Part shown: piece after piece, positions 46,894 through 58,100 of the stretch
Layout: the number at the start of each line of letters is the position of its first letter
Numbering within the stretch: position 1 is the stretch's first letter
From: Phoronis australis
Taxonomy: Eukaryota > Phoronida > Phoronidae
Assembly: GCA_002633005.1 (NCBI GenBank)
Contig: NMRA01000401.1
Location: 83,827 to 147,826, forward strand
DNA: 64,000 bases
Direction of reading: 5' to 3'
Made by a program: the position numbers and the translations under genes
The notes under the pieces: model-generated
Told to the model about the DNA's origin: nothing
Seen by the model: only the letters and a program-made list of their open reading frames with translations
The model's database searches: none

Positions 46894-48030
46894 CCGGGGT
46901 TTTTCGTAGGTAAGCCCCTGGGCGTGTATACGGAAAATGAAAATTTCCAGGCACTTTAGGAACACCAATAAACGCCCGGGCGTTTAATAATATCTGCCCA
47001 GCGGGACAAGAAATTGTATGTGTATGACATTTCTAGACAAAGTGACAAAGATGATAGTACCCAAGGTGGCTCAACAGAAAATCTATGAACTTCGGCCGGC
47101 TTGAATACTTGACCACCTCGTATTGTGAAAAAATAACAAATTTGAACCAGTTCTTTTGGTATGTGCCCCACCGTAAATCCGTCTTTGACTACTACCATGC
47201 TTTTCCGATCAAGCGTGTACCCAACAATATTAAAGTCCAGGTACCTAGGGACCCATGAACGAGTCGCTTATGATACAACTGTTACATAGACAGTAATGAT
47301 GAGTCGAGGTCCTTATTTCAACACTGAGCAAACCTGTTTTGCTCATGGACGCACATCGGAACCACGGTGCAGAAACTGTATCCGTAGAGTTTCGAAAATT
47401 GAATATCGGCGTGAAGATAATTCGAGCCAGAATGATCTATTTCCTTCAGCCACTTTAAGTTGATGATAACGCTCGTTCAAAGCTAGATTGCGAGAGCAAT
47501 ATCAGTTTTGGCTTGAAAACGGCGAGAAAGAATGTAAACCCCGAGAGGGTATCACTGCCGCCCATCCTACAAGAATTTCTCCTGGAATCTCTATCTTCAG
47601 TCATGCGGTAAATCCCGCAAAACATCAGCATCAGAGCGTTTGAATGTGGCGGCATAGCTGGTTATGGGCAAATGGTCTCTACCGGATGAAAACATTGACA
47701 TGGACTGAGTACACGTAGATTAAGAGGTTTCCTGACTGATTTTTACTTAAACTGTTTTTAAAAATTTTATGTTAATAAATGCATAGTTCGATAACACTTT
47801 GCTCGTTTTTATAAATAATAAATGCTCCACGAAACTGAATTTGTGACTAAAAGTTGACCCTATGTGAGTTTTAAGAGGAAATTTTCAAATTAAACCACCA
47901 CTATCGAGACACTTGACATGAGAAGTTGCTACACCAAATAAACGCCCATTGGTGTTTATTCGGCATAATTTTCCAAATAAACGCACATGGGCGTTTCATC
48001 GGGTGGGCTTGTCTACGGAAAACCTCTGGT
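46894..48030. mobile_element. TA-flanked element nested in MITE family F
   Basis: The left end CCGGGGTTTTTCGTAGGTAA and the right end (reverse) CCAGAGGTTTTCCGTAGACA are imperfect inverted repeats, flanked by TA (46892..46893 and 48031..48032). AAACGCCC/GGGCGTTT motifs cluster beside both ends (46970..46990 and 47940..48000). Copy 1 of family F lacks this block, which confirms the insertion. It contains the decayed domain at 46956..47237. Confidence 0.75.
46956..47237 (-). pseudogene. Decayed domain fragment (VGHIP...RGG type) inside a transposon
   Basis: The - strand frame reads NIVGYTL, then KDGFTVGHIPKELVQICYFF and TIRGGQV. This resembles an uncharacterised domain of many invertebrate proteins (HxxFAV, VGHVPR, S..CxxFLxRGG), possibly HIRAN-related. 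After RGGQV the frame no longer follows the expected pattern, and upstream it is interrupted. Identification is from memory of the pattern and is tentative. The fragment may be transposon cargo or a host gene piece. Confidence 0.35.
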
Positions 48031-50533
48031 TACCCCCAGTAATTAACATACGGTTGAAACAAGATATAACAATGTGTGCCGTTTTAGTTTGTGTGTGCAA
48101 TTGTGTGTGGGGGGGCTCAAACCAGATTGCAACTGTCATAGTCAGATCACCGGCACAATCGGTTTCCCGTCTCTTTGTTTTTTTCCGAGCCCTCCTATAT
48201 TTTAGGCTGGGTGGGCCCACGCAATCGTGCTTTGTGCGGTTATCGGAGACAAAATGTTGGGCCCGCCCCCTTATGATATCCTGGATCCGCCACTGAAATT
48301 TCAGTTCAAGTTGTTTCAAGGTTGAGGGGAAGTTTATAAAATTACCCAAGGCATTAAATATGATCTCTTTGGGCTAAAGCTGACAAAAATTAACTCCATG
48401 TATATTTTAGGAATGCAATGGTTGATGGGAGTGTCTCCTTTCCAGGTGATCATCTAATCTGGGTTGTAAACAACTAATAAGTTCTGTACAAGTATAAGCT
48501 TAGCTAAAACAAAACGAGTTAAGAACTAGATTCTCATGTGGGTTACTAAAGGCATCAAGGTATTTTTAAACAATTGTAAAAAGTATGCAGTGTAATTCGT
48601 AAACCGGCAAGAGATCCCAGGCCATAACGGCCGCGGTTCCTGGTCAAATAATTGGTGAATTATGACTTTTCACGACCTTATAGTTTTCGTTTAAGCAAGC
48701 GTGGGTCGCATGTTTACATTGCTTTATGTTACCAATATTTTAAAACCTTGATAGTATTTAAAATTTCAATTTTTCTTCTGAAAATTCCCCGGCTTCCATA
48801 AGGCTACCGTGCTTTTGTTTACATTTCGTTCATCATCAATATGGCGGACCACGTATCACGTGCTGTCTGGCTTGCGAGTACAGTCATGTCACCTCTATGT
48901 ATATAGCTCATTGGTTTGTTATACAACTAAATTAGTGACGAGTTCCAACCAGCAAAGCGTCAATACCGAGTCGATATTGTTGCAAACGGGACTTGGCACT
49001 AAAGCATAACGAGCTGCAGGTCGCATTGGCGACCTGAATTTTGAAAATGCGAGCCGAGATTTTGGTCATCTTGTATTTAGTCGTAACATACAACGTGGAA
49101 TTTCCAATGTACGGACCACGGCATACACATGTGAAATGTCACAAAACAGCGATGTTTCTATTCATTGTTAAACGATCAACTTACCAAATTTTGTGGTTAT
49201 TTTACATGCAAGATTTCCAGATTATCCTATTATAAGATCACCTACAATATCGTACTGCGACACTGTTCGGTCGCGCTGTTCGTGCGCAATGTCCCCGCAA
49301 ACGATCGCAACTTGGAAATGGTTGCAAGTAATATAACGGCCTGTTTCAATATGCCGTCTCGTTTTTTATGGCAAAAGACAGTGGCAAACAAATTCTCAGG
49401 ACCTTCTTTCCGTTGTTGAGCATGTGCATATGAGTCACCTGTTACTCACATATGCAGTCAAGGTAACTTGCACTCCAGAGCGTGGGAACTCGCGCGCGCG
49501 CACCACACCAAAGTCACACATCAAAAGAGAACAGCGACAGTACAAAGTATAAGAGTATAGCAGCTTGACTGTAGGTTTAAGCTGACCGAGTGTTCATTTC
49601 ACAATGAACTTGGGCCTCCTACTGTTTTAAAAAACCAACGTTCTCCAAAACTGCGACGTGAAGTGTCAGTTCTGATAATTTGTGGCTTGATGTTCCTTAG
49701 GCCCGAGGAGTTCATCCCCTTCCCCACTACTATCAATTTTCAGTCAGCCTTCGTGGTAGATACTTTAGACTCGAATGGGAAGTATTTTGTTCCGGCTGAA
49801 ACTAGCCAATAAAGAAACAATATTACCCGGGATGGCTAAAAAGGTAGGTGAAAACAATATTCACAAAGTTAAGGTAATTCTTAAAAAATCGAGAGCTTCC
49901 CACCTAAATCGAATTAGGAGTGTTGGCAAGACCACTGTCACGTTTCTCTGGCTTTATTTTTTCGAATGTATGTTTCATCTAGAGCACTGCAGACGGAAAC
50001 TTAGCACGGCAGACGGCTTCGCTGAAATCGTTGGTATTGGAGCCGGCGGGGTTCTTACTTTTGGGAACATGGGAAGAAAATAAAGTGACAAAGCGTTCAA
50101 GGTATTACATTTTGAAGCCAATCCATGACCCGGAACAATAATTTGTTACTTGAATTATAATTCTCCAATGCTGTCGTTGCATTCTTTGTTATCATCGCTT
50201 TTATCTAAAAATGGGTAATCGCGGGCTTCCTTAGTACTGGGCACATAAGCATCAATCTTCAGAAGTCAGGGATGGGCGCTTAACCGAGAGGTGGGCACTA
50301 ACTGGAAATCTTCAAAAGTCGAGCAGTTGGCGGTTAAATCGAAAATCCGCCTAAAGTAGGGGATGGGCGATTAAGTGAACATGGGCTTTAACCCATATGT
50401 TTACGGTACATCCCATGAGCCGTGCATTTCATCTTTTTCACACAAGATTTGATCAATTTTCTGGTATGTGTTAATCAGATATAGTACATATACACCCTGA
50501 TTTTGGCCTATAGTATTATCAAATTCGTAAAGG

Positions 50534-50690
50534 CAGAAAAATCAGGAACCCCTACTGGGACTCGAACCATGGGTCTCTAGATTGTCAGTCTAGTGCTCTT
50601 ACCCCATATCTGTGTAATTACTGTGGTTCGATTCACAGTTGGGGTTCCTGATTTTTCTGTGTTTATTTGTTTATTTGATAATTTCATCAG
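50534..50690. repeat. Two family E SINE fragments in inverted orientation, forming a palindrome
   Basis: 24-bp arms at 50534..50557 and 50636..50659 are complementary with one mismatch (core AGAAAAATCAGGAACCCC and its reverse complement). Between them lie a B-box on - (GGTTCGAGTCCCAG) and one on + (GGTTCGATTCACAG). The right copy runs on into TGTGTTTATTTGTTTATTTG. Confidence 0.65.
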
Positions 50691-50965
50691 TGTCTGTATT
50701 TACTAGGACACGACAAACTTGGCAGACTTTTGGTGTTTGATTTTCTCCTTTTTTGTCATTGATATGTAGTACAAAATACATGCTTTGTCATGTTCAATTT
50801 CTATGTCATGTGGACATTCACATTGTATGAAGCCTTTGAAAACAATTATTTTTGTCCGAAAGTGGTCGCCGTGGTATTTTGTGATGCATGTCAAGATTGA
50901 TAAATAAAATTTCACTAATCCGACATGGTTTGTCCTAGTTAAGCTAATTGGATTTAACGAAGCAA

Positions 50966-51315
50966 TCAATATGGCAGGTGAATGAAAGTTTATTTTATCT
51001 AATTAAGTCTCGGTTGCATTGTTCAGATGTCAGAAAACAACATTTTGTTAAAAACACTCAATATGACAGTCAAATGAAAATTTATTTTATCTAATTAAGC
51101 CTCGGTTGTATTGTTCAGATGTCAGAAAACGACATTTTGTTAAAAACACTCAATATGGCAGTCAAATGAAAATTCGTTAAAGCCTGTGATTGTATCGTTC
51201 AGATGTCCTAAAACAATATTTTGTTAAAAAGCCCGCGATAGACAAATGAAAATTCATTTTTGTCAAATTAAGTCTTGGTGGTACTGTTAACATGTCAAAA
51301 ATCAAAACATTTTGG
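50966..51315. repeat. 92-bp tandem repeat, about four copies
   Basis: Copies start at 50966, 51058 and 51150, with a diverged fourth near 51230. Each has TCAATATGGCAG, an AATGAAAATT run, AAGTCTCGGTTG, TTCAGATGTCAGAAAAC and ATTTTGTTAAAAA. The third copy has lost about 12 bp. It lies about 560 bp right of the 6.4-kb transposon. Confidence 0.92.
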
Positions 51316-51784
51316 TAAACTTTCGTTATTTGCAGCAAGATAACAATTAGCTTTACAGAAATAGAAAAATAAAAATTGTGCAAAGTACGTGAAGAGTTAC
51401 AGCATGTTTTTCAAGGTACAATGGTAGGGCAGTCATTATGACTGGAGCAATCTGCTGAAAATTAATGCTTTACATCTGGAAAGCTTTTTTGTGATTAACC
51501 CAGTTTAGGAATGAATGAGAAATGCCGTGTAAGTTTTTGCAGTGCGACCAGTGTTTTTTACACACGTCAGATTTTTAAATTGCTTAAAATGTCACACCAG
51601 GTCATTTCCAGGGGTTTTTCGTAGCTGAAGGCAAAAACATAGAAAGGTTGACAAATAAGCATGCTATTTACTTAAAACAGTGCTGTCTCTTAGAGTCTAA
51701 ATCATGAAATATCAAGTTGGTATGTTGTAAAAGCAAAACTGGAAAAATAGTTTTCGTAGTTGTTGATCAAACGTACTGCATTTT

Positions 51785-52070
51785 AGAATTGTCATGTGAA
51801 AAGGAACTTCAAAGATTTAAATTGGAAATAATGGATCTTAGGTGCCATATAACTGTTTTCGAAAAATGATCGAATCTCACTTGAGCAAAATTGCAGTCTT
51901 TGTGGATGCACACATAACTGTTAGTTATAATTTCTATGAGTTATTTCAAGACTATGATCAGTGCGCTCTCAATTTCTTGGTTTAACATATTATTCAGCCA
52001 TTTTGAAGGTGGAAACTGTAAGATCAGATTTCTGGGTTCGGTCACTTTCCATGAAACAGACTAATGACAC
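51785..52070. repeat. Dispersed repeat family, intergenic copy
   Basis: Same block order as 10375..10635: ATCTCACTTGAGCAAAATTG, GAGTTATTTCAAGACTATG, GCTCTCAATTTCTTGG, GTAAGATCAGATTTCTG, CACTTTCCATGAAACAGACT. A weaker relative ends at about 34300 (CACTTAATGAAACAGACCGG). Confidence 0.55.
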
Positions 52071-52515
52071 GAAATGCTAATATCTCATCAAGTTAAAAAA
52101 CACTTCTCATGCTTTCTGTTCTCCACGCTTGGAATAATGTCTCGATATTTTATGATATGTTGCATGGCAACATCATTAACTCCACTCAAATTGATTGGAC
52201 TTAGTTTGATCTAGGAATAGAATCCATGTTGTTTATGTTAGGAAAATGTAGTCTTTATGGTGACCACAGGTGTTCATAGGTGGATCCCCTCTTTTTTCCC
52301 CTTGATTTTAGTGATATCAAATCTAGAATTTTCAAATTGATTTGGATCCCTCATTTTTAAGAAAAATCCTTGATCCGACCCCTCCCCTTTTAAAAGACCC
52401 TGGATCCATACCTGGTGTTCATTGCTACAAAACTCTTTTTCCTGCTACAGTGAAATTTCACCAATTTCGTCCAAAAAATAATTTCCCAAATCGATATTTT
52501 TTCTTTTTTTTAACA

Positions 52516-52665
52516 TTGTCATTGACGTCTGCAATTTTTCAGAATTATTGTGTGATGGTAGCTATGAAATGGATCTCTCAAAATTATAAATTGTCATTGA
52601 CGTCTGTAATTTTTCAGAATTATTGTGTGATGGTAGCTATGAAATGGATCTCTCAAAATTATAAA
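52516..52665. repeat. 75-bp direct tandem duplication
   Basis: 52516..52590 and 52591..52665 differ by one base (GTCTGCAATT and GTCTGTAATT). The near identity points to a recent duplication. Confidence 0.97.
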
Positions 52666-52964
52666 CCGTTAATTTGATGCTACTTATCTTGTGAAACAGT
52701 GAAATTTCACTTGTTGGTCATTATTATGTCCGTGAGCTTTCACTGTACTTTGATTTACGATATGTATTTGAATTGAGCAATCTGGGTTAAAGACAATCTT
52801 ATTAATATTCACTCCTTCCAGAGGATTTTCATCAGCAGATTAAAGAAACCACTCGATCATTTTTCTAGTTTATAACTGCATTTCGCTGTAGTGTAGCTGT
52901 CAGTGTTGAATTCTTAACTGAGGCGTTTTGGGGTTTTAAAACATTACCGTATTCATCCTTTTCT

Positions 52965-53115
52965 AAATTATTGCCTAATGAATCGGCAGCTCAAGTCGCA
53001 GGCATTGCATGGGAATGTACTGTTTTCAAATCCGCAATTCTAGAATTAGCAAATCATCAATAAACCTTGCAGACATTTTTGTGTGGATGATGCTCTTTCA
53101 ATGTTTTTATTCGTA
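52965..53115. repeat. Dispersed repeat, second copy of the 3815..3960 family
   Basis: It shares GAATCGGCAGCTCAAGTCGC, then GCAATTC, AATAAACCTT and TTCAATGTTTTTATT blocks in the same order as 3815..3960. Boundaries are not resolved. Confidence 0.5.
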
Positions 53116-54258
53116 AGGAAATTGTAATTGTGTCGTAAGGATTATTATGGGACCGATTGTTTTAGAGTATAACTCGATATTTATTTTTTAGCCAGCTAAA
53201 TGGCAAAATGTAGCTTTAACGAAATGGCATAATAATTGTTATTCCACACCTTTCTCTTACTTTACAATTTCTCCGTAACAAGAAAGCTCATGTCAAGAAA
53301 CTTCAGTGTGTCATTTTTAACCAAGAACAAAAAAATCAGAGTGAATCTGTTTTCTGCTCTGGCCTAACAGCCATAAATATTATTGTATTTTTGAGAAATA
53401 ACAAATGTCTTCTATCAAAGTTTGATAAATTTAGCTATCATTGTCTTGCAGATTGTTTTGCTTCTGATTTCCTTTACGATTTCTACTATCCTCAACAAAA
53501 CTAGACTGCTACGTAGTGCGATTTCTCCAACTTTTTATAAAAATCACTTCGCATGTGTTACATATTTGTTCATTATCATTAATTTCAATCTGGGCTGAAT
53601 GCCAATAGACCCAAGACAGCTTGCACGTGCTCAATATGTGTCGTGCTTGATGGAACGGAAACGAGTGAATTCAATCCTGTAATTCGACATTCTAACCTCC
53701 CCTCCATTTCCTGGGTTGTATTAAGTAAGCTTTCGACTATAGTCAGGAAGCACTCGCCTTTCACTCGCGTAATGTTGCGAGATATTGCTTTTAGTTTTCA
53801 CAAGGAGCAGCTAGAACACTACCATGATATCGGGAGAGGAATAGTAAAGAAATCTGAATTGTCTGCGAAATAATGTATTCTGTGGTGCATTGAAGTGAGT
53901 TGTTTGAATTGAAAAAGCAAATACCAATTTAGTAATTAAATGGCAACTTGGGGATCCAGGAGGTGTAATTTCTCCTCAGCAGACTTGATAAAATAGAAGA
54001 CGACAGGCAATTTCACTTTAAATTTGTTTAAATTGCAGCATTTTTAATCACATGCATTGTAAAGGGCCCTTTCCATGAAGTGAAATTTGCCCTTTGCACT
54101 GTTAAGAAGTCTCTCTTGGTAAAACCTGAGGTGGTTTTATGAGTCAGCAGTCCCTCGTAATGTCACCATTGCTGTCTTGAAGTCTGCGATTAGATGAAGA
54201 ATTGCTGTGATTGTTGTAAATGGTTCATTTTGATGACCTTGATTAACCTATATTTCAG
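53116..54258. other. Upstream flank or 5' UTR intron of the TMEM45 gene
   Basis: No supported coding sequence. It ends at the acceptor TATTTCAG (54251..54258) that precedes the TMEM45 coding exon. Confidence 0.5.
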
Positions 54259-54289
54259 GTGGAAACAGTCCTAACCTGCGCCAGTAACC

Positions 54290-55195
54290 ATGGGGTCTTT
54301 TCTCGGACACTTAATTCCAGGCTTGTTCTTCTTGATGTTTGCATTCTGGTGGGCCGTTAACATCTTCGTCCGGTTCTGCAAACACAAGTACAAGAAGATT
54401 CCTTTCAAGTCCTTGGCCTGTTATCCCCTTCCTTGTACTTGTTGTGGGCGATGCAAGCGCTGGCCATTCGAAGGACTCTTCAAGATCATTGCCACGTCTA
54501 CAGGGGTCGCCGGTGAGGTCATTACAGGCTACATGGACCCCACGTTTCCCATGGGAAATAAGCAGCACATTCTGATGTACATCTTCTTCGGACTTACCGG
54601 CGTCATTGACATCCTGCTGCATCATGGCTTCCCGGTACCCCAGGGAACGGACTTTGCAGGCCTCATCATTGCCACCACCATCGAGCTGGTGCTGTTTCGC
54701 TTCCATCTACACGACCGAGAGCCTCTGGACGTTCACGTTCACATGCTCCTGGTGTACGCTTTGTGCGTTACTATTGTCGTCCTGCTGATTCAAATGAAGT
54801 ACAGACATAACCCCCTTCCTGCTTTAGCTACGTCATTCGCTTTCTTTGTTCAGGGTACGTGGTTCATCCAGGTGGGTCAAATTTTGTATAACCCAATAAA
54901 GGGGGCTGAGCCATGGGACGTGAAGGATCCCGAATCGATTATGATGGTGACTATATATTTTGCTTGGCACCTTGGGCTTGCCTTTATGTTCTATTTAGTG
55001 CTCAGCTTGTTCATTAGTTGCATTTATCGCCGATGTTACGCCGGGTCAGTGGATAAAACGTCATCTGTCGCCATGCAGCGTTTGGTTTCTAAAGGCACCA
55101 ATGGTCACACTCACATCGGTTTTGACGAGAGTGAGAGTGACATTGAGTACCACCAACCACTTATCAATGAACAACATCAAACTGAAGAAGAATAA
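54290..55195 (+). CDS. TMEM45-family (DUF716) multipass membrane protein
   Basis: 301 residues in one uninterrupted coding exon. Family members are poorly understood multipass proteins; vertebrate TMEM45A/B sit in secretory-pathway or plasma membranes. The start GHLIPGLFFL (6-15) and the signatures HDREPLDVHVH (141-151), QGTWFIQVG (188-196) and AWHLGLA (225-231) match TMEM45B, recalled as about 275 residues. About seven hydrophobic segments lie near 8-28, 62-78, 94-112, 122-139, 152-168, 177-199 and 217-246. The tail from 250 is polar and acidic (ESESDIE, QTEEE). A Cys cluster (C44, C49, C51, C52, C55) sits in the first loop and is absent from the human protein as I recall it. The ATG (AACCATGG) is in a strong context and is the first after the acceptor at 54257..54258, so an upstream non-coding exon is likely. 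An AATAAA overlaps the stop; others are at 55394 and 55586. Which paralogue it is cannot be told. Confidence 0.93.
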   Translation: MGSFLGHLIPGLFFLMFAFWWAVNIFVRFCKHKYKKIPFKSLACYPLPCTCCGRCKRWPFEGLFKIIATSTGVAGEVITGYMDPTFPMGNKQHILMYIFFGLTGVIDILLHHGFPVPQGTDFAGLIIATTIELVLFRFHLHDREPLDVHVHMLLVYALCVTIVVLLIQMKYRHNPLPALATSFAFFVQGTWFIQVGQILYNPIKGAEPWDVKDPESIMMVTIYFAWHLGLAFMFYLVLSLFISCIYRRCYAGSVDKTSSVAMQRLVSKGTNGHTHIGFDESESDIEYHQPLINEQHQTEEE

Positions 55196-58100
55196 ATCAT
55201 TAAAATCGGTTATTGTTTTTACAGCGCTATTCTTCGTTCCTTGAAAATTGTGGTCAATGAGTGCACATATTGCTTTGTAAGGTCGAGGTCTTCTTAATAC
55301 GGTGTTTACAAGCACCAGTATCATTATTTTTGTTATTATCATTGTGACCCTAAAGGCATTCTTCTAGTCCCATCACTCACATGGTGAGCTGGTAATAAAA
55401 CGTGGATGCCAAACATGGCGCCATGAACTTCTGGTCTCGTAACAGGTCTCGTATTAAAGGGAGAAGAGTGCTACGAGATTGCCTACAATCTACAATGCCT
55501 ATTGTAGCAGATTGGCTAGTTATGTATTAATAGGGTTCGTTAAAGAAATCCCTCAATGCGCCATTCAGGTCAAACTTTTTATTGAAATAAATCGAGATGG
55601 CATCAATGAACCTTTCCAGTGAAGTTATCAATGAACACTGTTCTGTGTTTGGTTCTGTCGCGTGTAATTAGAAACGGTTATTTGCTGTAATAAAAACCAA
55701 AAGCAAGATTCCACACGTAACCATGAACCAAAACCATAGTTTTTAGAGATTTGGCTTAAAGCCAGGCTTCCGAAATCAACCTTCGCTCATCTGTCTCTAA
55801 AATTGGAAAGTTTGGTGATGCAGGTGTCTACTTGAGCTTTCTTCCTAGCAATTGGCTACATCTGGCTGATTTTGCTTTGCTGCCAAGTCATATTTAATTG
55901 GGTTAACATGCAATGCGAATTACTTTTACCATGACAACAGTGTCATTCTTCTATTAATTTGTACCAAAAATGTACCGACAATGCATTATTGCTATACAAA
56001 AATAATTAGTCGATTTTTGTGGTTATACATACTGCTGGGATCTTAATTGAAGGATCTAACTACTTGAGAGATCTTGGATTCGGAAGATTTTAAAATTTAA
56101 GAAACAAGTTGTGTGAGTGCACACATTTTAGTAGGAGAATAACTGTGTGTTGTATTTTGGTCTATTTGCTTTCGAGTCATGCTGCGCAATATTTTTTGTC
56201 TAGTCATGTAGTGAGGCTGGTTGTTGCGCTGCGTTGATATCCACTGACCCATGCTAGCTTGCATCATGCTTGCCGAATTGTTGTTTGGCTAAATTGATTA
56301 TCATGATTTTTGCATGAGTTTTATCTTAGCATTGTGTGTGAAATGCAATCAATCAACAGCTGCTTGTGCTTTAGTAGCAAATTGGCGGTGCCTTTTGGTC
56401 AGACTTTGCCAAGAATCCTGTAGTGCAGTGCAGTACATGCCAAACGTATTCAGACAAAATTACCCACAATTCCCCATCATGATGGCTGGGCAGCAGCTGA
56501 ATTTATAGTCAGAGCAGCTTTGCCTCATGACAGGAAAGTTTGAGACGTGGGTAAGCCACTCTGTATTTTTTTTGGCTGTATCATAATCATTTCTAGTCTT
56601 TTCTGGTGTTATTGTAATTAGTCATTGTGACTTGGAGACGGTATTTTGTCTGCGTACTTTAGTCTTGTACTGTACTTTGGGAATATATCAGATATGTATA
56701 TGTTTATATGGTCACCATCATATTTACTATAAATTGAGCTTTTTCCGTGATCATAAATTTAAAGTGAGCTAGGAAGTAACCTTTTTTCCATGGTGTGGTC
56801 TTAGTGTGTACTGTTTACATGAAAATGTGCTACGGGTTTCAACATATTAATATATTAATGATTTAGGTAATGATTGTTATGAATTCAGGTAGACTGTTCA
56901 GTGTATGATGACTGTGTAATGTCTTATGTACTGTGCAGTGATAAAGTTGACCGCTGCTTCGATGGGTTAAAATGGCCAGTGTGGGATAGATTAAAAATGA
57001 AGCAGTTTATTAAACCAAATCAAAGTTACATCTGTGATCTCCATTCCAACCACAATATAACAGGAAAGAAGTGTCGGAGTTTGTTACTGCTTTAACTCTG
57101 TCTTTGTACAGAGATGTTCTGTCAGATATAGCTTTGAGCCAGTAAATTAAGCTGGGTCATATGATGGTTGTAGACAATGTTCTTTTGGGCAGGTGTTCAG
57201 CGCCACCTATACAGTACACATGTGATGTGCATAGATGTATAAATCTAGGGTTTTCCAGCTTTGTAACAAAATTTTTGAGCTCAGGCCATTAAATATAACA
57301 CTTCCGTGCACTGGGATGTTTAGATGACTCTTGCTAAAACCCCATCCTCACAAAATGTCCATAGATGAATCAATACAACAACACCCCTTCTCCACTCTAG
57401 CAGTCTGTCCGATGACATTGCAGATTGCAGGAATCGGAAATGGCTTTTGTTCTCTCATTACTCTAAAGACTTATATGTTGGATGTTCGCTATAATGTTTC
57501 TGCACGGCTTTGATTTGTTTGTTTTAAGTTCATATTAATTACTATATTTGCTGTAACTGAAGAACATTGAACTGAAAGGGATCATTAAATGAGCGTATAT
57601 CGTCTGATGCTATATCTTTAGTCCAAGCTCAGCTAGAGTTGATGGAGTCTGTTTAAGATGGCAACAGTTAATGGCACCAAAAGCAATATGGGTGCTGGAT
57701 TTGAGAAATGGCTGGTTTCCTGCTTGCACACCAGGCCTTGTGGTCTAATTGTTGTGCTTGATATCGAATTCAAAATTAGTTTTGACGTTTTCCTGCCAGT
57801 ATACTTTTGTGCATACTGTATTTTTTGATTGAATATATTATGTAATTTATGCAGGTGAGTCTCTAGTTCTAGTTCACACTTGATAATTCCCCCAATTTTA
57901 GCTGCAAACTCAAGTAAAAAACTCAAGGTTTCGAGTTCACTTCCAACTTGTAGCTTTAACGCTGGGGTCAAGTACAAACTAGGATTAGACAGTAATCCGA
58001 GCATAACCCACAGTGTACTCAGCATAGGATAATAGACACTTATCTAGAATTCCCACGAAAGTAGAACTGAAAAATGTAAAATGATCTTGATTTTGGTTAC

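Larger units (their letters stand above)
46791..48295. mobile_element. MITE family F, copy 2, split by a nested element
   Basis: It starts CATAGGCAGATTTATGAGAG and ends GGATCCGCCACTG, flanked by AAATT at 46786..46790 and 48296..48300. The outer sequence totals about 370 bp. The rest is the TA-flanked insertion at 46894..48030. Confidence 0.85.
44018..50406. mobile_element. Large TA-flanked DNA transposon, 6.4 kb, with nested insertions
   Basis: The left end CCGTAAACGTTCGGGTTAAT and the right end (reverse) CCGTAAACATATGGGTTAAA agree at 20 of 24 terminal bases and are flanked by TA (44016..44017 and 50407..50408). Both ends carry repeated GGGCG-N-TTAA motifs (44090..44170 and 50270..50400), likely transposase-binding sites. 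Inside are the family F MITE with its own nested element and a THAP-like start at 44985. No DDE transposase frame was recognised. The two ends could instead belong to separate elements. Confidence 0.5.

Noticed and set aside
49775-50083. 102-codon frame near the right end of the 6.4-kb transposon, considered as transposase
   Set aside because: No DDE or zinc-finger motif is visible, and it is not extended by neighbouring frames.
50966-51315. CRISPR-like array
   Set aside because: The repeats are directly contiguous 92-bp units without spacers, in a eukaryotic genome.
54311-54706. 131-codon frame antisense to TMEM45
   Set aside because: Shadow of the real TMEM45 coding exon; no domain and no splice context.
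57633-58025. 130-codon frame on -
   Set aside because: It overlaps the dispersed repeat at 57893..58050 and shows no domain.
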